Assembly: GCA_030560485.1 (NCBI GenBank) | Contig: JAKTTS010000032.1 | Coordinates: forward strand, 1 to 57,277 | Direction: 5' to 3' | Length of the DNA: 57,277 bases | Origin: Ascoidea tarda (nom. inval.) | Taxonomy: Eukaryota > Ascomycota > Saccharomycetes > Ascoideales > Ascoideaceae | Shown: positions 36,920-46,880 of the stretch, one piece after another | Layout: every line of letters starts with the position of its first letter | Position numbering within the stretch: the stretch's first letter is position 1 | Position numbers and translations under genes: made by a program | The notes under the pieces: generated by a model | What the model was told of the DNA's origin: nothing | Databases searched by the model: none | The model's input: only the letters and a program-made list of their open reading frames with translations

Positions 36920-36998
36920 CACCCGCAGCCGCAGCCGGTGACTGCGCCGACCTGCAGTGCCCAGAAGATGTGTGCCGACACCCGCAGCGGTAGCGGGC

Positions 36999-37721
36999 TT
37001 AAACTGTGGACCAGCCATGTTTTAATTTTCCGAGCGCCGCAGCACCGCCTTTTGTTCCGTAACGCTGGTACAAGACAGCCTCAATCGCAGTCCACGTGTC
37101 GTCATCGAGCTCCACAGTTATGGATGTGCCTTCTGTGGCTGGTGAGTCTGTTGGTTCTGGCGCCGGTGTGGCTGGTGCACTCTCCTGCTTGAATGGAGAC
37201 ACAAATAACATCAAGTTCAATTTCTTATTCTTTACCAACAGAATGTTTTTGCTCACCACATCATTTAAAAACTCAGAGTTATTTAGCATTTTGCTTTTAA
37301 GGAGTATTTTGAATTGGCCCACAGACTTGATTTTATCGTTCAACTTTTTTCCCCGGACTTCATTAAGAATCATGTTCTTTATTTGATATATGGTGATGTT
37401 CTGATTCGTGATCACCAAGTCAATGTTCAACTTGAAGAGTGGTTTGACTGATTTCAAGCTCAATATTATTTCCTCTTCTTTTCCCCCACTGATCTTTTCC
37501 TTTTCGTTCAAATCAATTGGTCCAAACTTCATTTGCTTTTCCACGGATTTATATGAGTTAAAATTCTGAAAGCTAAGACTTAGTTTGTCTCTATTTCCCT
37601 TATCATTCAAATCCAATTTAAGCTCATTTGAGTACGTACAGTCAATGTCATTCCCATTCGAGTTGCTTTGATAGTACAACAACTTCAAATAGTTTTCGCA
37701 AATCTCTATATCATCAACCAT
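36999..37721 (-). CDS. MDY2: MDY2/GET5, ubiquitin-like protein of the GET pathway
   Basis: A 240-residue cytosolic protein that in yeast pairs with Get4, bridges to Sgt2 and passes tail-anchored proteins to Get3. Three parts match S. cerevisiae Mdy2 (212 residues). The N-terminus (1-55) is the Get4-binding region, with 'CENYLKLLYY'. The ubiquitin-like domain spans about 84-176, with 'LSLKSVKPLFKLNIDL', 'IYQIKNMIL' and 'FKILLKSKMLNNSEFLNDV' matching the yeast 'IKLLLKGKVLHDNLFLSDL'. The C-terminal dimerisation helices span 204-240, with 'WTAIEAVLYQRYG' and 'LGKLKHGWS' matching yeast 'DDIEALLKN' and 'MERLQKGWS'. The Ala/Pro/Thr/Glu-rich linker (177-203) and the C-terminus are coded by much more GC-rich DNA than the rest. 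It is divergent from ATE1 (372 bases between the starts) and its stop is 246 bases from the RPN4 start. Confidence 0.92.
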   Translation of the reverse strand: MVDDIEICENYLKLLYYQSNSNGNDIDCTYSNELKLDLNDKGNRDKLSLSFQNFNSYKSVEKQMKFGPIDLNEKEKISGGKEEEIILSLKSVKPLFKLNIDLVITNQNITIYQIKNMILNEVRGKKLNDKIKSVGQFKILLKSKMLNNSEFLNDVVSKNILLVKNKKLNLMLFVSPFKQESAPATPAPEPTDSPATEGTSITVELDDDTWTAIEAVLYQRYGTKGGAAALGKLKHGWSTV

Positions 37722-38093
37722 CTTGCCATAAATCTAGTTTCGTTCCAATAACAACCTCAATCGTATTTCCTGCTGTAATCTCAAAGCAAAGAATTTACAA
37801 AGATGAATCACCTACTATTTTTGATTTGCCTTTTCGCTTATGTTGGAAAAGCGCACGTGACTCTGTTATCAAATTAAGCCCATACTTCTTGGTATAGTTT
37901 TCCTCATTTGATCTTTTAATCTTGTTAGTTTATTTTCTGTTATTATTTGTTATTTTCTTTTCCACATCCTCTTCTTCCTCTTCTTCTCCTGCTTCTTTTT
38001 CTTTTTTTTCTTTTTCCTCTCTTAATTCTTGTTGCTTTAGGTTTTTCTCCCAACCTTTTTATGCTTTGACTATAAAATCACTCATCAATCAAC
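37722..38093. promoter_or_regulatory. Shared divergent promoter of MDY2 and ATE1
   Basis: A 372-base intergenic stretch between two divergent ATGs. It contains a GTCACGTG-type box (reverse complement CACGTGAC at 37854-37861), which matches the Cbf1 consensus RTCACRTG. A long C/T tract (about 37951-38045, TCTTCTTCC-like) leads into the ATE1 start. No obvious TATA box is seen for MDY2. Confidence 0.6.
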
Positions 38094-39617
38094 ATGTCTG
38101 CATCTATCATTAATTCAAACCCTTCTGATCAACATGTTCCTAATCGTTCAGCTTTCAATAAACTGGATCACTCAATTTATTATCCCCTACTCGATCTAGA
38201 TTACCAAAATCGATTCATAATCTTTAAACCAACTTATATCAAAAACATCTCTTGTGGTTACTGTAAATTATCAAAAAACTCAAATCAAGTCTTTCTTCAA
38301 ATCTACTCGGTAGATATTAAAACATACGAAATCTTGATCAATAAAAACTACAGAAGATCTGGCATCTGTCTTTATAAATTTGATTTGCTTAGAAACTGCT
38401 GTAATTTGTATACAATCCGCTCAAATTCTTCTTTCTTGAAATTATCAAACGATTTCAAAAAATCCTTGAAGAGATTCATCCATTTTTTTAATCCTTCCTT
38501 CAATTTATTTCCAATAGATAAATCTCTCCCTTCTTCATTTTATAATCTTCTTCTAAAGTTTTGGAACCATCAAAACACAAATATTAAATCCGTTTTCACT
38601 CCTCCTAATTTCACCCCAGAAAAATATAACCTATTCAAAAAATACCAAATAGCCATCCATAACGATAAACCTTCATCTTTATCTGAAAAATCTTTTACTG
38701 AGTTTTTATGTGATAACCCCTTTAATATCAACTATGACTCTCCCTTTTACCTTCAGCAGCTCGATATTCTAAATAACTCTTGGTATAAATTTGACTCAAA
38801 CCAAATCCCTGACTTAAAAACAAAGCAACCTTTCTCTAAAATCTTGGGTTTATTGCATGAATGCTATTACTACAATAATACTTTAATTGCCATCTCCTTC
38901 ATTGATGTTTTAATTAACGGAATCTCCTCAGTCTATTTCATATATGATCCAGATTATAAAAAGTTATCCTTTGGAAATATTTCTGCAATTAAAGATTTTC
39001 TTCTTTGTGATTTATTGAATAAAGATTATTATTATCTAGGCTATTATATTAGCAATTGTCCCAAAATGAACTACAAAAAGAAATTTGGGGGTGAATTACT
39101 AAACATGATCAACTATAAATACTATCCAATCTCTTTATTCGAAAACAACTCTCGTTTATTAAATGATTATCAATCCAACTTGTTCTTGGAAAATTTTGTA
39201 TGTCTTTCAGATCAAAATGATCTCTTGAAACTTCAAAATTTTGAAATTAAAAATGATAAAATTATTCGTAAATCTATCAATGAAAAATCTCAATCCCACT
39301 TTGAATTCAATCTCGATATTTCCAGGTCGCAGTCATTAGAGCTTAACCCGCCTTCTTATTCAGTAGAAATTAGCTCAGAGGATAAAAACCTTTTAAATGT
39401 ATCTGATTTTTTGTATAATTCTTTCACTGATGAAGGAACGGCTTTTACTGATCTCAAATCTATCGTTTCAACTTTTAAAAATGCCCACAGTTTAACTCTC
39501 TCTATAAATTCCACTGAATTAAAAACTATATACAACCCAAAATTCTTTAATTCAGTCAAAAGAAGTGGTGATACTGATATTAGTGACAAAGTTGAAGATG
39601 AAAAAGTTGACACTGAC

Positions 39618-39652
<35 letters not shown>

Positions 39653-39962
39653 CGATGACAAAGATGATAACGATGATATTGACTTGGGAACCTTTCAATC
39701 AAACAATAGGAATAATATTTACAAGAGATTGCCTTTAGTACTACCAGGTCTACTCCCATTAACCCAAATTAATACATTAATTAAAAGTGGAAAACTCGAT
39801 CATTTGACCGTTAGAATGTCTTGCTATTCTTTGTGGCTACGTTTTGATCAGGTAAGATTCTCCGACATACCTGAAAGATATAGGCTGCTTAAATTTATTT
39901 TGATAGATCTTGTTAGATTGTTTGGTTTGGACATTGTAAATTGCATTTCCCTATTCTTGTAA
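38094..39962 (+). CDS. ATE1: ATE1, arginyl-tRNA-protein transferase
   Basis: A 622-residue enzyme that adds Arg from Arg-tRNA to N-terminal Asp, Glu or oxidised Cys, creating an N-degron. The ATE_N part has the four conserved cysteines (CGYC at 54-57, and the CC pair at 102-103 after 'YKFDLLRN') that bind an Fe-S cluster in the family, plus 'YRRSG' at 86-90. The catalytic ATE_C part (about 253-340) has 'LLHECYYYNNTLIAI', 'GISSVYFIYDPDYK' and 'YYYLGYYISNCPKMNYK', nearly identical to the yeast enzyme. The C-terminal block ('LPLVLPGLLPL', 'DLVRLFGLDIV') also matches S. cerevisiae Ate1 (503 residues). The extra length is mostly an insert between these blocks containing a run of about 16 Asp (residues about 508-535). 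The start ATG gives an N-terminal extension of about 30 residues before the conserved part. Confidence 0.95.
39616..39660. repeat. GAT/GAC microsatellite coding for poly-Asp in ATE1
   Basis: About 15 consecutive GAT or GAC codons in frame. It sits in the linker insert of ATE1, not in a catalytic block, so length changes are probably tolerated. Confidence 0.9.
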
Positions 39963-40739
39963 ATTGGTTATATATTGTTACATATCCTTCATAAAATCGC
40001 CATTATAGGAAATATGTGCTACTATGCATGCTATCTGCAGTATTTCCCTCAAAGAACCAGACGATCAACCAACTTTCCAATTCCTTAACTGCCGAGTCTT
40101 TCTCAAAATTCTAGGTTAAACCATTTTGATTAAAGGACCAGTGTCTCCAGTTAACAATATGATACATAAAGTATTTAATTTATTCCTACAATTCCTATTT
40201 TTTTCTAGCCTCTACTTTTCTCAGCTGAGATTCATTAAAATTTGTTGTCTTTTTTTCTGGTTATTTCTCTAGCTTTATTAACTACGAAAATAACAAATCT
40301 AAAATTGAGACTATTTTGGAATCTCACAAATAAAAATGAAAATTGAAAACAGTTCTTGATGTAAATTTCTTTTGGATTATGCTTTACTTTCATGACGGTA
40401 TCATATCAATTTTGAAAGTGGAAACACTTTTATATTATTTTTCCCATGACATTGGGTCGAAGGATTTTGAAAAAAGCATCCCTCGGACTTTTGTAAATTC
40501 GAAAGCATACTAAAATTTACAGAAAATCTATCCTTTTCAAAATAAATATTTAGCAATATATAATGATGATGTGTTTGTAAATTTGAAATTATGAATGACT
40601 GCTAAATATTGATCTGATAGTTCTTTAATGTGGCAAAATTTAGCACACCAGGTCAGAACCTCAATGAGATAAATGTTGCAAAAAAACAAAAGAAAAAAAA
40701 TAAAATATAAATACAGACTTGTTCTTTTCCCTACTCCAA
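39963..40739. other. Convergent 3' region between ATE1 and TIP120
   Basis: 777 bases between two stop codons facing each other. The sequence is AT-rich with several AATAAA/TATATA-like stretches fit for 3'-end formation on both strands. I see no ORF, RNA gene or repeat of note. Confidence 0.6.
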
Positions 40740-43700
40740 CTAAGGAAAGGCATTCAAATCATAAGAAGTAAGAGATTTCCATAAAAAGTCCCATGATTTT
40801 TCAGCCTCAGACAAATACTGTTGTGGATCAGTCTTAATGATTTTGTCAATGTTTTCACCGCAGCTTAAAGTTGCTTTTCTTGCAGCTATTCTTGCTTCTT
40901 TCTCTTGTTGACTTGGCTTATTCATTTTCTTTAAAAATAATTTCTTTGACAATTCTCCAAACGCAATCAAATCATTCTCATAAGCTTTCTTTTTTGTTTT
41001 TACTAGTTCCTCTTTGTCCCCAGTGGCTTCCCTCAAAAGATTGGCCTTATTTTCTGTTTCAATGGAGAGCTCCAAAGTTTTATATATTAAAACAGAGGCT
41101 ATTAGGATTATTCCGTCCTCATCAATCAATCCCCGATTGATTGAAATATCAAAAATTGGTATCAAATACTCTTCCAAGTTATTGATGTACTGCTTAACTA
41201 ATTTCTCACTTGTTACTAAAGTATACAAAATCTCATATCCGGTCTTACGTAAATTAGCTGCATCATCCACCTTACGTTTGTAAGTTCCAATTCTCACAAA
41301 CTTATAATATTGCTTTTTGGGAACCAACTGATGAAAGATATTTGGTAGCAAAATGGATAAATCGTGCATAACAAGATCCGGTGTATTATGTAAGCAAGTA
41401 ATGATTGTGCTAAAAATAAGTTCTTTAATCAAAAGATTTTCATTGGAGAGAGAACGTATAATATAAGGGAGTGTGTCATTTATCTTCTCAGAAAGCTCAA
41501 CTGATTTCATACCAAGTAATAAAAACTTTACCGTTGAAATGATTGTATACACTAAAGAAATTTCGAGTTGAATATCTTGTCTCTCTAATTGAGTTTTCAA
41601 ATTGACGATAAATCTGCTATCAATTAGACAAATAATTGATAAACATTCAGCAACAACAGTAGATTGACTTGAGTTAATTGAAGTCTCATTACGTTCGGTC
41701 ATTATTAGTGTGTTCCAAATATTTTGCAATGCTTCTACATTGAAAACGTTCATATTTTCTAAATTTTGTTTTAATGATAAAATCAAAAGCTTCTTGTGAT
41801 GACTCTCATCACTTAGTATTCTTTGCAATAGACCTGACAAGTAAAGATCAGTACTTCTGAACAAAAAATTTCCAATTGCACCAGCTGCAGCCACTTGAAC
41901 TTTTTCAGCAGGAGAAGAAAATTTTTCGTAGAACTTTTCAATGGGAACTCCAAGAGCTTTGTATCTATTGACAAATCCCAAAAACTGGATAAGAAACACC
42001 TCCTGTTGTATATTCAATTCTCCATTTCCCAAAAATTGTGTCTCGTAGTGATTAATTTCTACTAATAAATCACTTTTAACAGCAAACAAAGCTAAGAACT
42101 CACACATCAGACTGTTTTCAATCTTGAGCTTATCGTTTTTAGCAATTGACCAAAAAAATTGGAATGACAAATTGTGATTTAGTGAATTAGCTAACACCTG
42201 AGAAAACTTCAAGATATTCTTGTTCTGTTTTGAATCAAATGTCTTAAAACAATAAACTACCAATTTTAATAAGTCTCTCAAACCACCATCATCAACAACC
42301 TGATATTTTTTTTCAAAAATCAACAATGAAAGACATTGCAAAGAAGAGCACAAGTCAGTTGGATCTTTTGGTGTGTTATGGAGAGTTATATTGATCAATC
42401 GTTGTATGTCCCTTTCATCTAAATCATCAATATGTCTCAACTCAAGCAATGCGTTAACCAATTTCCAGCCATTTGATTTATAAACTACCTGGGAACTAGG
42501 AAAAACGAGATTCATACTTGTGGAAAAAAGTGTTTTCATATAATTAGCTGGTAATTTCAAATTTTTGGCAAATTTATCTGATTTTAAGATCAATAGCAAT
42601 AAATCAATTGAGGTATCTGCTGTTTGATCATATCTTATATTATTTATGAAACAATCAATGATTTTAGTTGAATATTGATTTTTTTCATCAAAGTTCATAA
42701 AAACATTCCTCACGCACGCAAGTGACATTTCTCTTATTTTAGCAGGACATCTTGTTGATATTGATTTGACGATAATCAGGCCAATAATCTTATCTGTAAT
42801 TGATAAGATATTTTGACTGTCATTGTAATAAGAATTGTGATTGAAGTTTCTGCATTCAAAAAATGTTGCAACCCCATTTAAAGCATTCACAAAATTTGAA
42901 ACACTTCTATCATTTAGACCACTTAGATGATCACCTAAGATTTTCATCAAAAGACGATCATCTAATTGCAAAAATAATTCTGTTTTAAATAGAAATGTTG
43001 AGTAAAACTTTAATAGTCTTGAATTTGTAAATGGGATATTTAATTTATTTTTTAAATTTAGTATTGATTCAATAGTTACATTCAAATTATTCCCACTAAA
43101 AAAAAATATTTTCTTTTGATTTATATTATCTTGATCTAAACCAGCATTATCATTATCATTATCATTACCATTATCATTTTCATTTTCATTTTCATTTTCA
43201 TTTTCATTTTCATTGATCTTTTCTTTTAGTTCACCTTCATTAATTACTTCAAGCAATGTAAGAACAGCTGAAAAAATTTCGATGGATTTCACTTTTTTAT
43301 TCATGAAATAATTTAAATTTTTAATGAGTAAGCTTCTCAAACTCAAACTCCTTTCACTTAAATAAAAATCCTTTAAAATATTGGGGAATTTTTTAATAGA
43401 ATAAGAGAAATCCCCTAGTGTTTTAATTATAATAGAGTTGACTGATTCATCATTTTCCATTTTGATTCTTTTGATTAAATTCTTAAGATAACCACTTTGG
43501 ATTTTTTTTATTAAAATGATGCTTAAATCAGACAGACAAACTTCTTGATTATAGTTGTTATTACTGATAAATAAGAGATCAATTAAGTTAATTGATTGTT
43601 GACGTAATGTGGAAGAAGTGTCACTGTGCTCCTCATCATCGTAATATTCGTCATCGTCACTAAAATCGAATTCACCTTCATAGCCATCATTTTCTGAGAG

Positions 43701-45194
43701 ATTATCTTGGATGTCATTATTTATTTCGACGTCCTCATCGTCATCAGATTGGATGTTATCTTCCATACTGAAGGGATCGTAGTTGACAAAACAGTTCGAA
43801 ACAGTAATAAAAGAATTCAAATTTTCTGCTAAAAATTTTTCATTCAAATCAATCGAACCACCGAGATCTGACGATTTTTTTAATGAATTGTTTGTCGATA
43901 TGATATGAAACAAAAATTTGATAAGATTTTGTAGACAAGTTAACGAAGTTTCTCTTTTTGAGTCGATTTTCAATTTGAGGTCCTCATTATCTTCATTATC
44001 TTCATTATCTTCGTCAAAATCTCGGGTCTTTAAAAGATCCAAGTTAAGAGTTTTTAGTATTAAATCATTGTAAATTTTCGTAAATAAATTAGCATTATCA
44101 CTCAGATTTAAATCAAAAATGTTTGTGTTGGAAAATTTTTTGGTACCATTAGTAACTGAACTTAAAATATTTGAAATCAAAAGTAATTTGATAGTCTCAA
44201 TATCATAAGAATTATTATTATTATTATTATGGTTGTTGTTGTTGTTGTTGTTGGTGAGATTACCCTTTTGACTTTCTATGTGATTCAAATTTAAAATTGA
44301 GTCAAATAAAAATTTGTAGTTTTCTTGATATGCAAATCTGGATATAATTGAAATAGCTACAATAGATTTGTTGAATAATAAATTAAAGGTATTATTTAAA
44401 ACCAAATCCAATAAAAACTCCAACAACGATTGAATTTCAAGCGGTTTAAAATTCGAGCCGAATTTATTAATAAATTCTATGAGTATTTCGATGTTATCTA
44501 ATGATAAGACAGGGAAATTGAGTTGTTTAAAGTTGTGGATTTTTGAGGTTTTATCAAAAACTGGAATTGACTTAAGATATGAATTTGAAGTAGGATTTTG
44601 AAAACCGTTTAGTAAAACAGGGAAGAAAAAATTTTTGATTAAAAATCTTGGTAATTCGATTTTTTTTAAGTTCAAATCTTTTTGAAAAGCAATTTTTTTT
44701 GCTGTGTCAACAAAGGAATATCGGTTAACAAAATTTTGATCATTTTCAAACAAGTTTTTGAAAATGTTTTTGATCGAGATGGTGAAAACGTTACAACTAA
44801 TATTATTATGTTGTTTAGAGCTATCAAGTGGGTCGTATGATATTAATAAGTTATTTTCTAGATTGAACTGGTCATTTTTGATTTTCAAACTATTCAATAG
44901 AGTGAAAAGCTGAACATCAGTCAACCACATGGATAAGTAATTGAAAGAAATCAATGATTGATTTGAGATTTCTGTGTTGGGATCATTCAATTTTGAGAAT
45001 AAGTTTAGGATTACTTGGTCAATCAATTGAGGATAGCTTCCAAAGCACGATCCTCGATGAGATATCAACATGTTCAAGTCTAACAAAGACATGAATCTGA
45101 TATCAGGATCTGAATCATCAAGATCTGAGAGCAAAGCATTAAACTCAGACAAGGTATATGTCTTGAGGATTTCATTTGGCTGAAAGTGGTTCAT
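40740..45194 (-). CDS. TIP120: TIP120/CAND1-like cullin exchange factor
   Basis: A 1484-residue, Leu-rich HEAT-repeat protein. CAND1 wraps around un-neddylated cullins and exchanges substrate receptors of SCF ligases. The N-terminus ('LSEFNALLSDLDDSDPDIRFMSLLDLNMLIS') reads as the first HEAT repeats. The TIP120 domain at about residues 1290-1470 has 'YKRKVDDAANLRKTGYEILYTL', matching human CAND1 '[22 protein letters not shown]', and the tail has the 'EFGELSKKLF/EKEARIA' type helices. Low-complexity inserts account for the length above human CAND1 (1230): poly-Asn at about 313-327, Glu/Asp/Asn at about 395-410, an acidic block at about 485-525 and Glu-Asn repeats at about 655-685. S. cerevisiae has only the short, diverged Lag2 (660), so this yeast keeps the full-length form. 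The start ATG lies 1.69 kb from PTK2, which is divergent. Confidence 0.88.
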   Translation of the reverse strand: MNHFQPNEILKTYTLSEFNALLSDLDDSDPDIRFMSLLDLNMLISHRGSCFGSYPQLIDQVILNLFSKLNDPNTEISNQSLISFNYLSMWLTDVQLFTLLNSLKIKNDQFNLENNLLISYDPLDSSKQHNNISCNVFTISIKNIFKNLFENDQNFVNRYSFVDTAKKIAFQKDLNLKKIELPRFLIKNFFFPVLLNGFQNPTSNSYLKSIPVFDKTSKIHNFKQLNFPVLSLDNIEILIEFINKFGSNFKPLEIQSLLEFLLDLVLNNTFNLLFNKSIVAISIISRFAYQENYKFLFDSILNLNHIESQKGNLTNNNNNNNHNNNNNNSYDIETIKLLLISNILSSVTNGTKKFSNTNIFDLNLSDNANLFTKIYNDLILKTLNLDLLKTRDFDEDNEDNEDNEDLKLKIDSKRETSLTCLQNLIKFLFHIISTNNSLKKSSDLGGSIDLNEKFLAENLNSFITVSNCFVNYDPFSMEDNIQSDDDEDVEINNDIQDNLSENDGYEGEFDFSDDDEYYDDEEHSDTSSTLRQQSINLIDLLFISNNNYNQEVCLSDLSIILIKKIQSGYLKNLIKRIKMENDESVNSIIIKTLGDFSYSIKKFPNILKDFYLSERSLSLRSLLIKNLNYFMNKKVKSIEIFSAVLTLLEVINEGELKEKINENENENENENENDNGNDNDNDNAGLDQDNINQKKIFFFSGNNLNVTIESILNLKNKLNIPFTNSRLLKFYSTFLFKTELFLQLDDRLLMKILGDHLSGLNDRSVSNFVNALNGVATFFECRNFNHNSYYNDSQNILSITDKIIGLIIVKSISTRCPAKIREMSLACVRNVFMNFDEKNQYSTKIIDCFINNIRYDQTADTSIDLLLLILKSDKFAKNLKLPANYMKTLFSTSMNLVFPSSQVVYKSNGWKLVNALLELRHIDDLDERDIQRLINITLHNTPKDPTDLCSSLQCLSLLIFEKKYQVVDDGGLRDLLKLVVYCFKTFDSKQNKNILKFSQVLANSLNHNLSFQFFWSIAKNDKLKIENSLMCEFLALFAVKSDLLVEINHYETQFLGNGELNIQQEVFLIQFLGFVNRYKALGVPIEKFYEKFSSPAEKVQVAAAGAIGNFLFRSTDLYLSGLLQRILSDESHHKKLLILSLKQNLENMNVFNVEALQNIWNTLIMTERNETSINSSQSTVVAECLSIICLIDSRFIVNLKTQLERQDIQLEISLVYTIISTVKFLLLGMKSVELSEKINDTLPYIIRSLSNENLLIKELIFSTIITCLHNTPDLVMHDLSILLPNIFHQLVPKKQYYKFVRIGTYKRKVDDAANLRKTGYEILYTLVTSEKLVKQYINNLEEYLIPIFDISINRGLIDEDGIILIASVLIYKTLELSIETENKANLLREATGDKEELVKTKKKAYENDLIAFGELSKKLFLKKMNKPSQQEKEARIAARKATLSCGENIDKIIKTDPQQYLSEAEKSWDFLWKSLTSYDLNAFP
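43150..43215. repeat. CATTTT/CATTAT hexamer repeat in TIP120
   Basis: Six-base units CATTTT, then CATTAT, repeated about ten times on the plus strand. They read as alternating Glu/Asp and Asn codons on the coding strand, inside a loop insert between HEAT repeats. Confidence 0.88.
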
Positions 45195-46880
45195 CTTGAA
45201 GTGGTATCTTGAGCAATAAAATCAAATATAATATAATATATATCAGCCACCAGTGATCTAATAGAACCACACAAAAAGAAAGTTTTCTCTGTTGTTCAGA
45301 AGCAATTGCAGATTCAGAAGAAAGAGGGTTTGTGAACTGGAGGCAAACGATCCATAGAACTGCCTTCTTTATATCTCCTATAGCTGGCTACCAAAAGGGT
45401 AGCTGCACGAGCCCCAAAGAGGCAAATGCGTTATCACGTGCTACTTGTCTAAATAATTTCAGCTATTATTTCAAAAGTATATCGCGAAGAGAAAAGTAGA
45501 ACACGGAACGGATGTGCTTGTCGTCGAACTGGCCGACTTTACGCTTTGAATGTCGCTCGGTCAACAATAACGGACGTCTTTCCGAGTAAGCATGTAAGCA
45601 CTACCCGGCTTTTTGCTCAACCCGAAAAACGCCTGACTGCGCATGTGCTCCGGTGGGTGCACGCGAGCGCCACTGCCATGGTTGGCAGTTCCAACGTGGC
45701 AGCAACGTGTTTATGGGTGCAGGAGTTGCCCGACTGGGCATAACTGTCGCCCAGTCAAAATGTCTGATCTGGGCTGGGACTTAATGCCATTACCTGTCCC
45801 TGCACCTGGAATTTTTGAATCGCACTCGCTACACTATCTTCCAAATGCGCTGGTGTTATTCGATGGTCTGCTTCTTTATCTCTCACACCTCCGATCTACC
45901 TCTGCTGCTTTTTGTTATCACCATTTGCTATTTAATGCATTTACAATAGAATCACACTAACCTTTTCACTACTCACTATCTCTATCAACATATCTACTGC
46001 TCTAGCTTTTGTCATTGATACTGTTCTTACTTTCATACCGATATTGCTCTTTCTTTTATCAGGGTTGTATTCGTCTTCAATAATCTTTTTTAGAATGTCT
46101 TGATTGCGCACCGAAACCACTATCATGCTCCCAAGCTATCATACAATCACCTATTGTCTGTCCAATCATCTTGATATGTTTTCCTATTTCATTATGCTGT
46201 ACATTGAATTACTCTAGTGCAACTTAATATCAATCATTCAGTTTCACTTTACACACACTAGCAAAATTGAATCTAAAGTCTGACCAGTTAAACTTTTATC
46301 AATTTTGGACATTTTTTGGTTGTTTTCCTTTGTTTGTTTTTTATAATAAAATAAAGATGATTTGATCTAATTCACACTAGAAATTCAGATATATTCGAGT
46401 ACTGGCAAGATATTTTGAGTTGTGGAGCTGTTATGCAATATTTTGGCTTTCAAGGAGACATGATTAAGCAAAAATAATAAACTAAAACTGACTGAGAAAG
46501 AGTGGAAGATACTGAAAAAAGAAACCAAAATCAAACCAAATAAGTTTCAGTCAATTGTAATTTTACTTTTAGCTTATATCAAAATTAAAATGCCTTAGTT
46601 TAGCAGTGCTTTTTTTTATAAATATAAGCCTTTTTTATTATTTCTCAATTTTCTAGAATTTATCTAGTTTTTCCTCTTTTTTCCTTTTTTTTTTTGTTTT
46701 TTTTGTTTTCTTTGCTATTTTAAATTTTGTTTTTTTATGTCTATGGTTTTTTTTGGATTTTTATTTCAAAATTTGTATTTAATATTCATCTTTATCTGTA
46801 TTTAGTATTTCATAGTAACATCAATATTCGTATCATTTAAATCTTGGTCTTTATAAAATTCTCTTTAACTTTTTATAAAA
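45195..46880. promoter_or_regulatory. Divergent intergenic region TIP120 / PTK2, with a GC-rich island
   Basis: 1.69 kb between two ATGs. On the TIP120 side are a TATA-like run (about 45222-45243) and an ATCACGTG box (45433-45440), an exact Cbf1 consensus. A GC-rich island covers about 45480-45800, with a 7-bp stem/4-base loop (ACTGCCA/TGGCAGT) at 45672-45689. The PTK2 side (46.2-46.88 kb) is T-rich, as expected for a long 5' leader. An ORF of 105 codons (45643-45960, plus) inside the island resembles nothing I know and is probably chance. Confidence 0.55.
45941..46126 (-). CDS. Possible small ORF of 61 codons, unrecognised
   Basis: An ATG-started minus-strand frame of 61 residues with balanced Lys, Glu, Asp and hydrophobic content (starts MIVVSVRNQDILKKI). 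It looks more protein-like than the low-complexity frames around it. It lies alone between TIP120 and PTK2. I recognise no family, and it could equally be chance or an upstream ORF of the TIP120 leader. Confidence 0.2.
   Translation of the reverse strand: MIVVSVRNQDILKKIIEDEYNPDKRKSNIGMKVRTVSMTKARAVDMLIEIVSSEKVSVILL

Larger units (their letters stand above)
36753..36998 (-). promoter_or_regulatory. RPN4 promoter, between RPN4 start and MDY2 stop
   Basis: A 246-base intergenic stretch that is unusually GC-rich at 36850-36990. The part next to the RPN4 ATG (36753-36825) is purine-rich on the plus strand. Three stress-factor site matches fall within about 50 bases of each other at 36873-36919 (listed separately). 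No PACE element is seen, so no direct autoregulation is suggested. The proximity of MDY2 transcription, ending here on the same strand, could also affect RPN4. Confidence 0.7.

Noticed and set aside
36886-36960. Dense restriction-type palindromes (GGATCC, CCATGG, AAGCTT, TCTAGA, CTGCAG) that look like a cloning polylinker
   Set aside because: The stretch continues naturally into the MDY2 coding end with a family-matching C-terminus, and part of it reads as a heat-shock element. Vector contamination is not needed to explain it.
45643-45960. 105-codon plus-strand ORF in the GC-rich island
   Set aside because: No domain or compositional sign of coding. The GC-rich island itself lowers stop-codon frequency.
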